DNA of 64,000 bases. It comes from Salinivirgaceae bacterium (GTDB lineage Bacteria > Bacteroidota > Bacteroidia > Bacteroidales > SZUA-534). The translations under genes were made by a program, and so were the position numbers. The notes below the pieces were generated by a model that worked only from the letters and a program-made list of their open reading frames with translations, ran no database searches and had not been told where the DNA came from. Where the stretch lies: NCBI GenBank assembly GCA_017557785.1, contig JAFYYA010000077.1, positions 1 through 64,000 on the forward strand, written 5' to 3'. The number at the start of each line of letters is the position of its first letter. Positions within the stretch are counted from its first letter, which is position 1. Below are positions 20,401 through 29,862 of the stretch, one piece after another.

Positions 20401-23400
20401 GGTTCATCGGACCATTGTAGTATGAATAGCAACTTGTTCCTGATACTACATAGTTTGCAAAAGTCGGATAGTTATTCTCACCGCGGGCATAGACATTGAT
20501 AGTTTTGGTACCAGTCATTTCGAATGTTCCGTCACCGTTGATATGATTGGTCAGCATATCAAGGTTGCAGGCTTCCAAAGTCAGATTGCCAGTCATTGTG
20601 GCATCGGCACTGATATATTTGGTGCTCAGCGTCATATCAATATCGTGGAACTTACCGCCCCAAATGTATTGTGCGTGATTGCCGCTGAAGACAATCTTAC
20701 CAGAGCCCACATATCCCTTGTCCTTCGGTGCTTCCCAATAGTAACCGGTGAAGGTGTGCTGCTTATTGCCATCGTTGAAAGTGGCATTGCCGTCAATCAG
20801 CACATTACCCTTGATGGTTAGCGGACTGGTTGCCAGCAATGTGGCATTGTCTTCAACAATTATGGTGCGGGTTGTACGGCTGCTGCTGTTGTAAGTGGCG
20901 TCGAATGTGCCAGCAATGGTCTTCGTGCCTTCATTCGAGAATCTGACACGACTAAACTTGCCGTTTGTTATTGTCTGGTTGACACCATTGAAATTAACAA
21001 ATCCTGTTTCGACATTGTTGAATGCACCACCAGCTGCGATAGTGTAATCGCCCTTCACATTGTAAACATAACTTGCAGTTGAAGGCCATAGAGTTCCTTT
21101 ATTAATATCGACATTGCCGTTGAAATTGACTGGCGAACCTGACAGCATGAAGGTTGCCGCACCGTCGAAGCTTACATTGTTGAAATCAGATTTATGCGGT
21201 GAGATTGTAACACTACCACCACCTGCCTTGAAGCGAACCGTTCCGTTTTGCGGGACAAAATAGCCTCTTGTGGCGATGTTCCAATCACCATAAACATCAA
21301 TAACTGCGTCATCTTCAATAGCGAGCACTGCGCCATCCTGCACATCAACCGAACCTTCTACCTTCAATGCTGGTGCCGAAAGTCCCTTTTCAATTGTCAG
21401 AGAACCATTTACAATGATAAGGTCGTTGCAGACCGCACCGTTATTATATATAATAGGTGCGTTAGCGGTGAGCGGTATACGGACAGATTTGGCTGCGGTT
21501 GGAACTTCCATCGGGAACCAGTTGCGCATATCGAACCAATCGCTGCTGACACGGCCAGTCCACACAAGTTCTGCAACTTCAGGCCAGTGGATTTTGTGAG
21601 TACGCGGCGTCATTCCCGTTTTGTACGGTTTCGAGAATGCGTACATCTCATAGTATTGGGTTCCTAGACCGCCGTTGATTGTTCCGCCAAGAGTAATGGC
21701 TGTCGCAAGCGTACTGTCGCGCAAAATGTTGAAGTGGGTACCGATTGTCGGCGTTCCGCCATGGTTGAACGACAGGTTGTTAATATTCGGATTAGATATG
21801 TTTTTAGAATTGATAATCAAATATATAAACGTATCAACAACTGTTTCTTTGTCTTTTGGCCGCTTGTAACTTGTGCTAGTGTACATATTCGACCATATAC
21901 CGTTCGAAAGGTTGTTGACTGGGTCGATTGTCGCATCTTCGTGGATGTTGAAACCCGTTGGTGCAACATACTGAATCTGATAGTAATTGGCAGCAATTTC
22001 GCCATAAATGTCAATTTCTGTACCACGGTCGTTGCTGCCAGTGCTGCGGCCAATCACGGCGTTGGCGTTGGTTTCGCCCACAAGCGACAGTTTTCCGTAA
22101 ACCCGCAAATGAGTGTTATCGTCCTGATGGTTGAACTGAAGTGACGCACCGCCGTCAACATAAAGTTCACCGTTGGCCAGGACATCAACATACTCACCAT
22201 CGGGAACATAAGGTGGTTCTGTCGAATTGGCGTCATCATTACCAACAACCAAAATGTTCTTATTCAGATGGAATGTCGCATTCTTACCAATTGTCATACC
22301 ATCTTTTAATGTCATCTGGTCTTCAAGTTTGTATGTGCACTTATTTGTAGTATTCTTGTTGAATACCACCACATTAAAGGTTTGGTTATTGGCTTTAATA
22401 CGTTTTTCTTCAGTTGTTTGCGAATCGAAATAAACCGTGTCGGTCTGACTTGTGAACGAGCCGTTGCAAACCCAGTTGCCTTTCACGTAAACCGTTTTGC
22501 CATCAGCCGCAGTGCTACCAACCGAGAATGTCACACCTTCGTCTATGGTAAGATTGCCGACATGCAGGTCACCTTCCAAGATTTTCGAACCAGCATTCGA
22601 GAACTGAATGTTCTCGCAAGTGATTGCAGGCAGATTCTGTGTGGTGTTGCGGTTGAACACAAGAGTAGCGGCCTTTGTATCCCATTCGCAATCATCAGCC
22701 AATTCAATTTTAGGCGAAGCAAGGTAGTGCGTGAATCCGCCCATAAGGAATTTTGACTTTTTACCAATGCTGAACGTTCCAGTGTTCAATGTGATGCCGT
22801 TGTTCTTAACTTCAACCGTATCGTTGTCTGTAATAATGATACCATTGAATATGTTATCCGCACCCATAAATATATAATGAGTGGTGTCACCGTCGAAAGT
22901 GAAAGAGCTGCCATAGTGGCGGAACGTTCCTTTATTATCGATGGTGTCACCGCTGAACACAACTGCATCATTGGTGCTGAACGATGTACCCGAAGCAATT
23001 TTTATTGTTCCGGAAATATTCACTTTTGTGTCATCGAGTTCCTTAACACCCGAACCGCACAATTCTATATTCTTAAGATTCAGCTCAGTACAGTTGCCAC
23101 CAGTTGCTATTTTCTGGTCACCATTGGCCATAAGGTACAGTGTTGTGTCGGTATGGTAGTTGCGCAAATCGTTCGATGCACCCCACAAATAGAACTTGTG
23201 GTCTTGTGCATTCACGGTTGTGGCATCCTGAGCATTTGTGAAATTGCCACGGACAGTAAGGTCACCGTCAAAGTCGACTGTTCGCACAACCGACGCGTTC
23301 AAATACAATGCACCGTAGACAACATCCTGAGTGTAAACCGTCTGGTCGGCTGACGCTTCAAGATAGGTTGTTGTTGTCTCGTCGAGCAGATAACTGCCGA

Positions 23401-26400
23401 ATCCCTGCGGGAATGCCACGCCCTTTGACTTTTCAACCGATGAGTGCAACTGACAGTTCACACCCATCTTGAAGTGTTTATCCGGTTGACCTGTTATCTT
23501 GTTGCCGCGCATGTAGAATCGTGTTTCAGGGTCAAATTCCATGTCGCCCGTCACATTCCAGTCGCTGCTAGCATACAAATATCCTGTACCATGCTTGTAA
23601 ACATTGCAGAAATCGGTGATGTTGGCGCTCACATCCCAACTGCCGCCAATATGATCGAGTGTTCCATCCGTGCCCCACCTAATCTGCTTGCCGTTGTTGG
23701 CCATTGCTATAGTACCAGTAAGGGTAATCGTATGATTGTCAACATTCAGAATTGCCAGAGAGTCGTTGATATTCAACGTTCCGACAACCGAGATATCACC
23801 ACTCATAGTCTTTGTTGTACGTCTGATACTGAAACTGCTACCGCTCGAGCCTTTATACTCGTTCCGCAGAACCAAGTTATAATATTGAGCCGGACTGATT
23901 ATCTGGTCAATCGAGTCGCGATAGTACACCGAACCGCCAACCAGTTCCGTTTTCATATCCTTCGGGAAGTTGTCTTCGCCATAAATCAGCAATGCACCGC
24001 CGTAAGATACGAATGTGCTGTTGCCGGTTACGCCGTTGATTGAACCGTAACGACCAATCACAACATCAATACCGCTCACCATCTCAACCGTGCCTTTGAC
24101 GTTGGTTGTGTCGTAGAAATGCTTTGTTCCAGTTCCTTGCAGAATAATATTGTTAAACGTTGTAATACGCGTGTCGCGTTTCACCGGGTCATCATTATGC
24201 TTTCCGAAATAGACGGTGCTTCCACTACAAATAACCGCACCGTCGCCGCTCTGTGCAAATGCGGTTTCGCCTTTATAGTTGTACCAGTAGGTTGGCCTAC
24301 CAATCAGATGGATGTTAGATGTTCCGGCATCCACTTCAGTAACACTATTGTTTATGATAAAATACCGACGGACAGACAAATCACTGGCAATAACCTTTTT
24401 AGACTTGCCTGTGAAATCTATACGCCAGAATTTGCCACCACTGATTGTCTGAATTTTACCTTCTTCATCAGCGTTGAAATTAACTTTCGATTCACCTTCA
24501 TCGAAAATGCCGCCATTATTAATCCAGTCGCCGCCAATGTTGATGGTTCCTGTACCAGCCACAAGTGTGGCATCTTTTTCGAGAATAATATTCCCATTGA
24601 TTGCGATTGTTCCAAGAAGCGACAACGAACCGCTTCCTTTAAGTATCATAGTGCTCATCGGCTGACCAGACGGAATCGACAACTGATGAATACCTGCCTG
24701 CAAGTCAAATATTGTCGGCTGGCCGTTGGGCGTATAAGTACCACTACTGATCCACGAACCATTCAAAACCAGAGAGTCTCTTTCGCCTGTCTGGACGAGT
24801 TTCGAGTTTTTCATCATCGTCAGTTTGTTTCTCACTTTCAAACCGCAAGCCACGCCTTCGCCTACTTCTTCACCATCCAATGTAAGAGTCACTTTGCCGT
24901 CGATGGTAAGTGTCTTAACATCAGCCTGTGTTGTAATCTTTACATTATTCTTTCCTGAAACAAACTTAAGATATGCTTCATCTGTGGCACCAGGAACATT
25001 GCCACCGTCCCAGTTTCTGCCATCGTGCCAATTTATGCCGTCGCCATTACCTGTCCATACAAATCCTGATGGCTCTTCCCAGATAATCAACGTGCCTTGC
25101 GTGTCTTTTTCATGGCCTTCACCTGCCAACGAACCGTTGTAGTTTGTAAACGTTACCGGCTTTGTACCATTAGTACGCTGCACATTGTAGGTCGGCTTAT
25201 TTTCACGCGCATTGAACGAAACATTGTCAATTTTCTTAAACCCGTCAGCGATTGTAACTTTTTCCCCGATAGTCAGCAAGGCTGTTCCTGTTGAATTTGA
25301 GAACATACCATTACTAAGATTCTGAGTATTGTCAATTGTTCCGCCATCAATGTTCAAACCACTGCCATTTGTACCTTCAATGCAATAGTAGTTGGCATAA
25401 ATTTTACCTGAATCCTGCCTTATGTAATAGTAATTTTCCACAGCTGCCGCTTGTATAGTCGCCGGGTTGCCTTCTGTACCGACAATTTTCAGCGTTCCAC
25501 CACTGTTTATCAGATACTTCGAGCTAAGCATAGCCAAAGTCGCCCCCGCATCAATGTTGAGCGTGCCGCCTTTCTCAATTCTGATATTACCACCTTCATT
25601 AAATGTTATTGTGTGCCCGTTCAGACAGAATTCGCCTTTACGAATGTGTATCAGACTATCCTGACCTGTAGAAGCGGTTAGTGTATACTGAGTATAATCG
25701 CTCTTCAGCTTGTAGGTGCCGCCACCCACAACTTCAATCTGACGGATGGTATTACTCTCACCCGGGTCAAACTCATAGTCATCACCGCCGGCCGCACCGC
25801 CCAGGAGCAGTCTCGACTCAGCCCTGTAGTGTGAGTTCATCGAGAAAGTACCACCCAGGTTCCAAAGGTTGGCACCAACGTACAAGGTGTTCCAATAAAC
25901 ATAGAAGATACCAGTATTGATGGTGAAATTGTTTTCAACGTACATATCGTTCTGTTCCGACTTGATGCTGTTCTTCACCTTATAAATCGGATAAAGTCCC
26001 TTGTAATTGGTTGGGTCAGAGTTGTTTATCACAACATTATAGAACGATTTATAATCGCGGCCCTTGTTGTTGCTTTTAATAGAGTCACCAGTGTATATAT
26101 ACGAGCTGTTGCCCACAAAAGTAACCGTTCCCTTGTGCGGAATGAATTTACCTGTCGAACTGTGGTCAGGCCCGCCGGGGCCCCAGACATTGTTCTTCCA
26201 AGTTCCGCCAACTTTTATTTCATAGCATGTGGCGCCATCGTCAGGGCTGACTTCAAGGGTTGAAAGCGAATCGATTTTCAACTGGCTTGACACATTAATC
26301 ATACCTGTCAGCATTTTCTTGCCAGTTCCGGCAAACGTCACACTGCTGAATGCCGAACTACTAATATACTGATTACCGCCGCCTTCATCGTCATCGTTAC

Positions 26401-29400
26401 GGTCGAAAATCACTTCCGACGAGTGGTTGAAGGTTCCGGCATTTTTCCAGTTACCCGACACCCATAATTTACAACTACTTGTGACAATGGCATCATGATC
26501 AATAATCACATCACCATTGATATCAAACTCATTAGTTTTCAAAGCCTTGACAGCACTTCCCGTGAAATGCATTGTCGGATAAGTGTTCTCAGTGTTAGCA
26601 TTGCTGATGGATTGCTCTGCTTCACTGCTTGTGAAATGCAGACTCGCCCCTTTGGTGTGCACAAACTTGCAACCTTTATACAGATAGAAGTCACCACCGA
26701 TTATAATCCTGTGATTGTCAATATCAAAATTACCCTTACTTGTTGTGGTCATCATATTGTTGCCAACAAAGACATTGGTCTGGAACCGCACTGTGTCGTC
26801 TAATTTCTTGTCGATGTAAACATTATAGAACCGTGTGTTGATTGTGTCACTACAAGCCACATTCTGTATGTGGGTGGCGCCGTTAAGGTTCAATCGTCCG
26901 TAATCCTGATGATAGATACCGCCACCGCCATCGGTATTATCAAAATCACCATACAGGTTAATGGTGCGGTTATCGGCATTGAACTCACAACCCGAATAAA
27001 CCGACAAATCACCTTCGATGGTGAGTGTTCCTTTCAGCGTTTTCACACCGTTGCCACGCACCTGAAGATTCGGGAATTTGGTGCTTACAATCTCTTGATT
27101 GCCAATACCGCACAAAACGATTGTTGATGCCGGATTGATATTCAGATTAGCTGCCGCCAGCTTCCAGTCACCTTCAATGTACAATTCAATGCTCTCATCT
27201 TCGATGGTAAGAATCGGCGTTCCGCTGCTCACGTTTATCCATCCCATGACGGTTGTTGTTCCTTCAAGTTTTTTGACCGTGCTTCCGTAGAGTGATATGT
27301 TGCCATAGTTGAGCACCGGTATGTTCTGCGAGCCTTTTGTGGCATCGAATAGCACAATGCTGTTTTTGTCGAGTTCAACATTGCCGAAAGTCCCAATAGT
27401 CTCGCCCAAGTTGTCGGCCCCACTCACTTTGATGCGCGTGTTGTTGCCCAAAACCAACTGGTTGTCACCCGACCCGCTACCGGTAATCACATAGTCGTCG
27501 ATGTCGAGAGCAAGAAAGAGCTGCTCGTTTGTACTTGCGTTTTCCAGTTTGAGCTCGCCATCAACTTTAATGTTGCCGCTGATGGTTTTGGTTTGTGAGT
27601 TGGTCGGGTCACTGCTTGTGAAAATCAGATTGTTGAACTCATAAGTTCCATCAGTCCGCTTATAGATGACCTGGGCGCGGTTGCCGTTCATTGTCACCGT
27701 ACCAGTTGACAAAATCGACGATTTGCCCTTAACATCCGGATTATCAGCTATGTTATACCCGATAGTGTGTTCAAATCTGCCCATATTGACATTTATCTCG
27801 TCATTTGTACCCGAGTAAACATACAGGTGTCCGGCAATGTTGGTCGAGCCGTCGAATGTCTTGTTTTTGTATTGCAGATAAAGATGTCCGTAATCGGCCG
27901 CATGAACTGTCTGATCGAAATTCGAATTGTAGTATGTGGTGCTTGTGGCGCCTATTGTTATAGTTCCAAAACCTGTCGGATAATTATCAGAATGGCCTTT
28001 CAGATAGAACGCCGTACCATCATTAACAACAAAGGCCTTGCCCAATTTTCCAATCATTTGTGCGGTGAGTTCGGTCACACCATCATACGTGCCGTTCAGC
28101 ACAAATGAATTCGCTTCCAATGTGACATTGCCTTCAGGCCTGAAGGTGTCGCCGGCCTTTACCGTAGGGGTTCCGCCTTTCAACGTTATATCACCGCTTC
28201 CCAATGTGAATTCGCCATTGCTACTGTCGTTATACCTTATGGTGCCGCCTGCGATTGTCATCGGACTTTGCAGATAAATACCGCCTTCGGCAACAGCACC
28301 AACGAAGGTATGATGGTAGCCTGTTCCGTCATCGACCATCTTGGCCGTGGCCCAAGCACGCAACTCTGCTGTCGAGTTTATGTTGCCATGGAAAGTCTTG
28401 ATTCCTTCGCTTCCTTTTGCCCGGCAAGATATTCCGGCAAAAGTCACATCACCATCAAGGATAATGGTTTGATTTCTATCGGCTGCTGTTGTTTTATCAT
28501 TCTCACCTGTATAACTACCCCAGAAGCAAGTGTACTCGGTGTTTGAGTCGAAAGAACTTCCCGCTTCAACCGTAAAATTTTTATAGAAACGCAGAGAAGC
28601 CGATGTGCTTACTGTTGAATGATCTTTGACAACAAAATTACCGCAAATCTGCATCTTGCATGACAATACCAGGAATCCGCCACCCGAGACTTCTATATCA
28701 TAGAAAAAGTTATTGTTTCCATTTCCCGAAACGGATTGGACCGTGGTGCCATCAAAAATAATCTTGCCACTCGAATAATCGAACCCTGTTTTAGCGCTTG
28801 CATTCTTTGTAAAGTTTCCTGCCAGATTCATTGTGTGGCCATCCAATGTGAATTTTGTTGCCGAAGCACCGATAGTAAACGCACCGTCAATGTCCAAGTC
28901 CACATCAGCAGTGACCGTTCCCGACGCAACTTCAAAATTGTTGAATTTGGTTGTCCCCGAACCTTTTACATGTTGCGATGTTCCATTGAAAACCATATTC
29001 ACAACCTTGTTCGTGCTTTTGCGGAACTCAACCACACCGTTGTTTTCAAAATCGCCCGCCACCTGCAGAACGCGTGTACCGCTCAAATCAGCCACATCCA
29101 CTGTACAAGCCGCGTTAACCAGAAACTTCCCTGTCACTGTCGCACATTTGAACGTCTCATTCTCTCGGCCGAAAGTCAGTTTTCCGCCATCTTGCACCGT
29201 CAGGTCCGCAACTTTAATCGAATCGCCAATGGTCACATCATGCTTGACGACAAACGATGCGGATCCGTTCAAGAATGTTTCGTCCGAAATACTCGTGCCC
29301 CATGTCGCCGGGTTATTGAAATCACCAGCTCTTGCTGACGTATATATTGTTTGGGCCGAAGCTGATTCCATTACAAACAGCGCCGAAACGCCCAACAAAA

Positions 29401-29425
29401 TCTTGTGTAAATAATTCTTTTTCAT
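14408..29425 (-). CDS. Giant 5005-residue modular secreted protein with T9SS type A sorting domain
   Basis: Signal peptide to about residue 25 (VMESASAQ). The body is made of several dozen beta-rich repeats with the loose pattern GxWxNxGxF...VxFxGxxxQxI...FxNLxI...LxVxGxLxI, the sort that forms a long beta-helix or filament. Larger modules recur. An aromatic 'WTG...W...NW..(G)..VP' block occurs at Trp1457, 2622, 3402, 3851 and 4374, with a simpler NPATWG form at 38-43. A 'YY...LSNG..SN' block comes just before four of these (Tyr-Tyr near 1345, 2480, 3289, 3730), so segments get shorter towards the C-terminus. Two FPIG modules lie near 4231 and 4651. An FN3-like PIELVSFDA...WSTASERNNDYF domain lies at about 4816-4910. 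The last 85 residues (VAPNPG... to SKFVVE) are a type A T9SS sorting signal, so it should cross the outer membrane and be attached or released. A surface adhesin or sheath fibre is inferred; no enzyme motif was seen. Single-gene transcript. Confidence 0.9.
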   Translation of the reverse strand: MKKNYLHKILLGVSALFVMESASAQTIYTSARAGDFNNPATWGTSISDETFLNGSASFVVKHDVTIGDSIKVADLTVQDGGKLTFGRENETFKCATVTGKFLVNAACTVDVADLSGTRVLQVAGDFENNGVVEFRKSTNKVVNMVFNGTSQHVKGSGTTKFNNFEVASGTVTADVDLDIDGAFTIGASATKFTLDGHTMNLAGNFTKNASAKTGFDYSSGKIIFDGTTVQSVSGNGNNNFFYDIEVSGGGFLVLSCKMQICGNFVVKDHSTVSTSASLRFYKNFTVEAGSSFDSNTEYTCFWGSYTGENDKTTAADRNQTIILDGDVTFAGISCRAKGSEGIKTFHGNINSTAELRAWATAKMVDDGTGYHHTFVGAVAEGGIYLQSPMTIAGGTIRYNDSSNGEFTLGSGDITLKGGTPTVKAGDTFRPEGNVTLEANSFVLNGTYDGVTELTAQMIGKLGKAFVVNDGTAFYLKGHSDNYPTGFGTITIGATSTTYYNSNFDQTVHAADYGHLYLQYKNKTFDGSTNIAGHLYVYSGTNDEINVNMGRFEHTIGYNIADNPDVKGKSSILSTGTVTMNGNRAQVIYKRTDGTYEFNNLIFTSSDPTNSQTKTISGNIKVDGELKLENASTNEQLFLALDIDDYVITGSGSGDNQLVLGNNTRIKVSGADNLGETIGTFGNVELDKNSIVLFDATKGSQNIPVLNYGNISLYGSTVKKLEGTTTVMGWINVSSGTPILTIEDESIELYIEGDWKLAAANLNINPASTIVLCGIGNQEIVSTKFPNLQVRGNGVKTLKGTLTIEGDLSVYSGCEFNADNRTINLYGDFDNTDGGGGIYHQDYGRLNLNGATHIQNVACSDTINTRFYNVYIDKKLDDTVRFQTNVFVGNNMMTTTSKGNFDIDNHRIIIGGDFYLYKGCKFVHTKGASLHFTSSEAEQSISNANTENTYPTMHFTGSAVKALKTNEFDINGDVIIDHDAIVTSSCKLWVSGNWKNAGTFNHSSEVIFDRNDDDEGGGNQYISSSAFSSVTFAGTGKKMLTGMINVSSQLKIDSLSTLEVSPDDGATCYEIKVGGTWKNNVWGPGGPDHSSTGKFIPHKGTVTFVGNSSYIYTGDSIKSNNKGRDYKSFYNVVINNSDPTNYKGLYPIYKVKNSIKSEQNDMYVENNFTINTGIFYVYWNTLYVGANLWNLGGTFSMNSHYRAESRLLLGGAAGGDDYEFDPGESNTIRQIEVVGGGTYKLKSDYTQYTLTASTGQDSLIHIRKGEFCLNGHTITFNEGGNIRIEKGGTLNIDAGATLAMLSSKYLINSGGTLKIVGTEGNPATIQAAAVENYYYIRQDSGKIYANYYCIEGTNGSGLNIDGGTIDNTQNLSNGMFSNSTGTALLTIGEKVTIADGFKKIDNVSFNARENKPTYNVQRTNGTKPVTFTNYNGSLAGEGHEKDTQGTLIIWEEPSGFVWTGNGDGINWHDGRNWDGGNVPGATDEAYLKFVSGKNNVKITTQADVKTLTIDGKVTLTLDGEEVGEGVACGLKVRNKLTMMKNSKLVQTGERDSLVLNGSWISSGTYTPNGQPTIFDLQAGIHQLSIPSGQPMSTMILKGSGSLSLLGTIAINGNIILEKDATLVAGTGTINIGGDWINNGGIFDEGESKVNFNADEEGKIQTISGGKFWRIDFTGKSKKVIASDLSVRRYFIINNSVTEVDAGTSNIHLIGRPTYWYNYKGETAFAQSGDGAVICSGSTVYFGKHNDDPVKRDTRITTFNNIILQGTGTKHFYDTTNVKGTVEMVSGIDVVIGRYGSINGVTGNSTFVSYGGALLIYGEDNFPKDMKTELVGGSVYYRDSIDQIISPAQYYNLVLRNEYKGSSGSSFSIRRTTKTMSGDISVVGTLNINDSLAILNVDNHTITLTGTIAMANNGKQIRWGTDGTLDHIGGSWDVSANITDFCNVYKHGTGYLYASSDWNVTGDMEFDPETRFYMRGNKITGQPDKHFKMGVNCQLHSSVEKSKGVAFPQGFGSYLLDETTTTYLEASADQTVYTQDVVYGALYLNASVVRTVDFDGDLTVRGNFTNAQDATTVNAQDHKFYLWGASNDLRNYHTDTTLYLMANGDQKIATGGNCTELNLKNIELCGSGVKELDDTKVNISGTIKIASGTSFSTNDAVVFSGDTIDNKGTFRHYGSSFTFDGDTTHYIFMGADNIFNGIIITDNDTVEVKNNGITLNTGTFSIGKKSKFLMGGFTHYLASPKIELADDCEWDTKAATLVFNRNTTQNLPAITCENIQFSNAGSKILEGDLHVGNLTIDEGVTFSVGSTAADGKTVYVKGNWVCNGSFTSQTDTVYFDSQTTEEKRIKANNQTFNVVVFNKNTTNKCTYKLEDQMTLKDGMTIGKNATFHLNKNILVVGNDDANSTEPPYVPDGEYVDVLANGELYVDGGASLQFNHQDDNTHLRVYGKLSLVGETNANAVIGRSTGSNDRGTEIDIYGEIAANYYQIQYVAPTGFNIHEDATIDPVNNLSNGIWSNMYTSTSYKRPKDKETVVDTFIYLIINSKNISNPNINNLSFNHGGTPTIGTHFNILRDSTLATAITLGGTINGGLGTQYYEMYAFSKPYKTGMTPRTHKIHWPEVAELVWTGRVSSDWFDMRNWFPMEVPTAAKSVRIPLTANAPIIYNNGAVCNDLIIVNGSLTIEKGLSAPALKVEGSVDVQDGAVLAIEDDAVIDVYGDWNIATRGYFVPQNGTVRFKAGGGSVTISPHKSDFNNVSFDGAATFMLSGSPVNFNGNVDINKGTLWPSTASYVYNVKGDYTIAAGGAFNNVETGFVNFNGVNQTITNGKFSRVRFSNEGTKTIAGTFDATYNSSSRTTRTIIVEDNATLLATSPLTIKGNVLIDGNATFNDGNKQHTFTGYYWEAPKDKGYVGSGKIVFSGNHAQYIWGGKFHDIDMTLSTKYISADATMTGNLTLEACNLDMLTNHINGDGTFEMTGTKTINVYARGENNYPTFANYVVSGTSCYSYYNGPMNQTIRGGDNVRYGYLYMNSDTYKTLEGDIIVQKNLNISENGGTLDANDKNIYLAGHWYNQTNGRFIPGKGRVIFNGSSGNQYAYLGVSVDNPFYDVEVAKTGTDQFYAASVDLTVGGSLYVKGGKMNCVGGYRVRIGGDVQVSSPGVINNSGCYELYRSTGTCNITTAGSILNDLVINGSGCTFVVNDDLTVYGNFTLQKGIFKHNKNVVTLGNSYDNSLIYGTYIVGPGGKLRIGSASSFVVKAGGTFEAVGDNVNYAQITNDGGSNRYYFTVEGGLIKAEYYSFSYLAKQGIIISKDATIHGVSNFSHGIFSNVVSAGVCLDIRNDQEFIKTDSIVDISFPNNPGGGAVNIKKTESSSGGIDVYNATGLLAGELYENDPHGLINWKGDVEYIWTAGANSNDWWDPMNWTAKLNGVEVPHTIPGESNNVTIPSTSAGMNKYPIIDRSGARAKKLTIDKVAVLTIKLESDMPDTLGYALIATSDITVNGTLTMTSELDKVQLYGNWVIGTSGNLNEGASTVEMIGVGVKTIQNKALSFNNLVIDNIGNVQAQSALKVGGNFEIRQGTFDVGSYDVTVGGNFTNNGTFMPQTRTLIFNAVDGNAHTFNPGRSTYNNVQFKSGDYSLTGNELYISHNIELDGGSLTVGDNTINLGDGTGVDNLNIAGALYLVDDGKLKMGNNAYINVKNGGLISLVGIENHEAIVTSQKTTGTYSFTVDGEIAARYYKIERLNADGLHLKSGSTINATDNLSNGQYSSGTAGGCYMWLENNLAAADAELQISNVYFNAGAKYNVKRSRLSSVGNINIRDAVGVVAGYYFENDVDEDKPSAISGAVRWSYSGDVRHWIGNKNMSGEDDDSGVYGKLWSNPKNWDNGLGQEGTPNSTTRVFIPYVEHGQYPVIDRNLEGDVEVKGIDVYSNASLEINDGKNLAVTDSKLGLSIGENATFTASDGTNLSTVTINGQFANSGKFIHGGSSKVIWSSSSNRDISMNGYSFYDFEVQNVGGATVTFTVEAGKPLKIENNFTISGGNVNCNGGVLEIGGDFTKTGGNFIHGNGTVRLNGSKEQTISSNTTLSFYNLELIGTNTKNIGIDIEVVKDITVGTTVKALGTTNITCRGNWNRPASGSQKNNFIGGTGAVIFAGSVMQDINKPETFTNVTFNNPKLAAFSTTYTQTITGVLTLTHGILKGNASNPICLTEGASVVGGSPESYINGTVEKEGSADFYFPIGGNDRYAPIEIFDLGGSSKFQVGYHSDMPDNQTNLDADVNQISKKEYWTLNRNSGSTMPKVKLYWYDRYYSELKDMDVVSVVLYKDNKWTRQIDRVVEHEKEIINALSGYEEDTLRGYITTRVPIEESGKLTFGLTYPTITWLNGALTDAYSTQENWTGKYIPDERVNIRVNSVDPGNNTPKVTSTGKCYDMTINEGGKLEVASGATLTVFGNATIHGELKLAQGAKITFMKDVLGADGHVLAAANSEVYISSETDQIVALDSCYNIVFEGGLSKTDKCTKTLTSDIKVGGSINVKNYTTLAAGSHTISLGGNLTITTYGDFINGTSTLVLNGSDKQILSITPNRALYNLTINNSSPTSPQIDLGSGIKVTGSLNLIKGKLHSTSSSRLILAGAKSSIGNADSYVIGEMERDGSGDFVFPIGSERGLAQVGISGTGATSYFMVAEYRNTKPQSVGNLDEANVLKVSHLESWHLSNKNDIDANLTLYWNDSEYSEITDEKELLVAVLSGGKWYSYGFDGGTMSADKKSGTVKSGRMIKIKKSSSSSQTMRQGASRRTLASGGPVALADEGGVDVTFGTKRPDINPLPIELVSFDAAVTPNNTDVKLTWSTASERNNDYFTIEHMFDGELETVDTVAAKGGAGEGADYDYLHINQSAGTHYYRLLQTDYDGTVTVAADWIAVIIENADQPVLDASVAPNPGQCQNIRITVSGISGSKLRYVVADMSGQSLIDRTVSTAGMSSFQIDATDWKLQPAMYLIKVFTDNGQTVSKFVVE

Positions 29426-29862
29426 ACACTTACTTTTTCATCAATTAAAGCGGTAAATATATCATTCACATATAATATGTATGGGGTTTTGTGGCGAAAT
29501 GCGGAAACATTTTGACAAATATTTACAGGCGATAAGTTATGAACAAGATAAGAACACGAAATTAACCATTGACACCAACAATCCATTGTTTACGTATATT
29601 TATGTACTACAATAATTTACAAATTAAATCCACGCATAATTCCGATTCTGGTTCAAAAACGATTTCCGGCAAGTATTATCTCAAAATTCAGCGTTTCTGA
29701 CGTGTCGGCAGACCCGCTGAGCGCTAATGAAAATTTTTGTATTTTGCCGCGATTATAGTGCGGCGGTCACCGAATCGCACAGTACTAAGAATCAGTTATT
29801 TACAAAACTTATTAAAACAGAATCGCACCAACTTATACCATTGTGCGCTCACGAAAATTGTT
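29426..29862. other. Divergent intergenic region with no gene
   Basis: AT-rich 437 bases between the divergently transcribed giant gene and the parvulin operon. No ORF or RNA was recognised. It holds a 13-base palindrome ACATATAATATGT at 29468-29480, an imperfect minus-strand -7 box TATATTTA at 29454-29461 (one mismatch, 28 bases before the giant gene) and a 7-base TATTTTG at 29740-29746 that may serve the plus-strand operon. The palindrome could be an operator, but AT-rich sequence produces such things by chance. Confidence 0.4.

Noticed and set aside
29468-29480. 13-base palindrome ACATATAATATGT as an operator for the giant gene
   Set aside because: AT-rich palindromes of this size are common by chance and no regulator gene is nearby; noted only within the intergenic entry.
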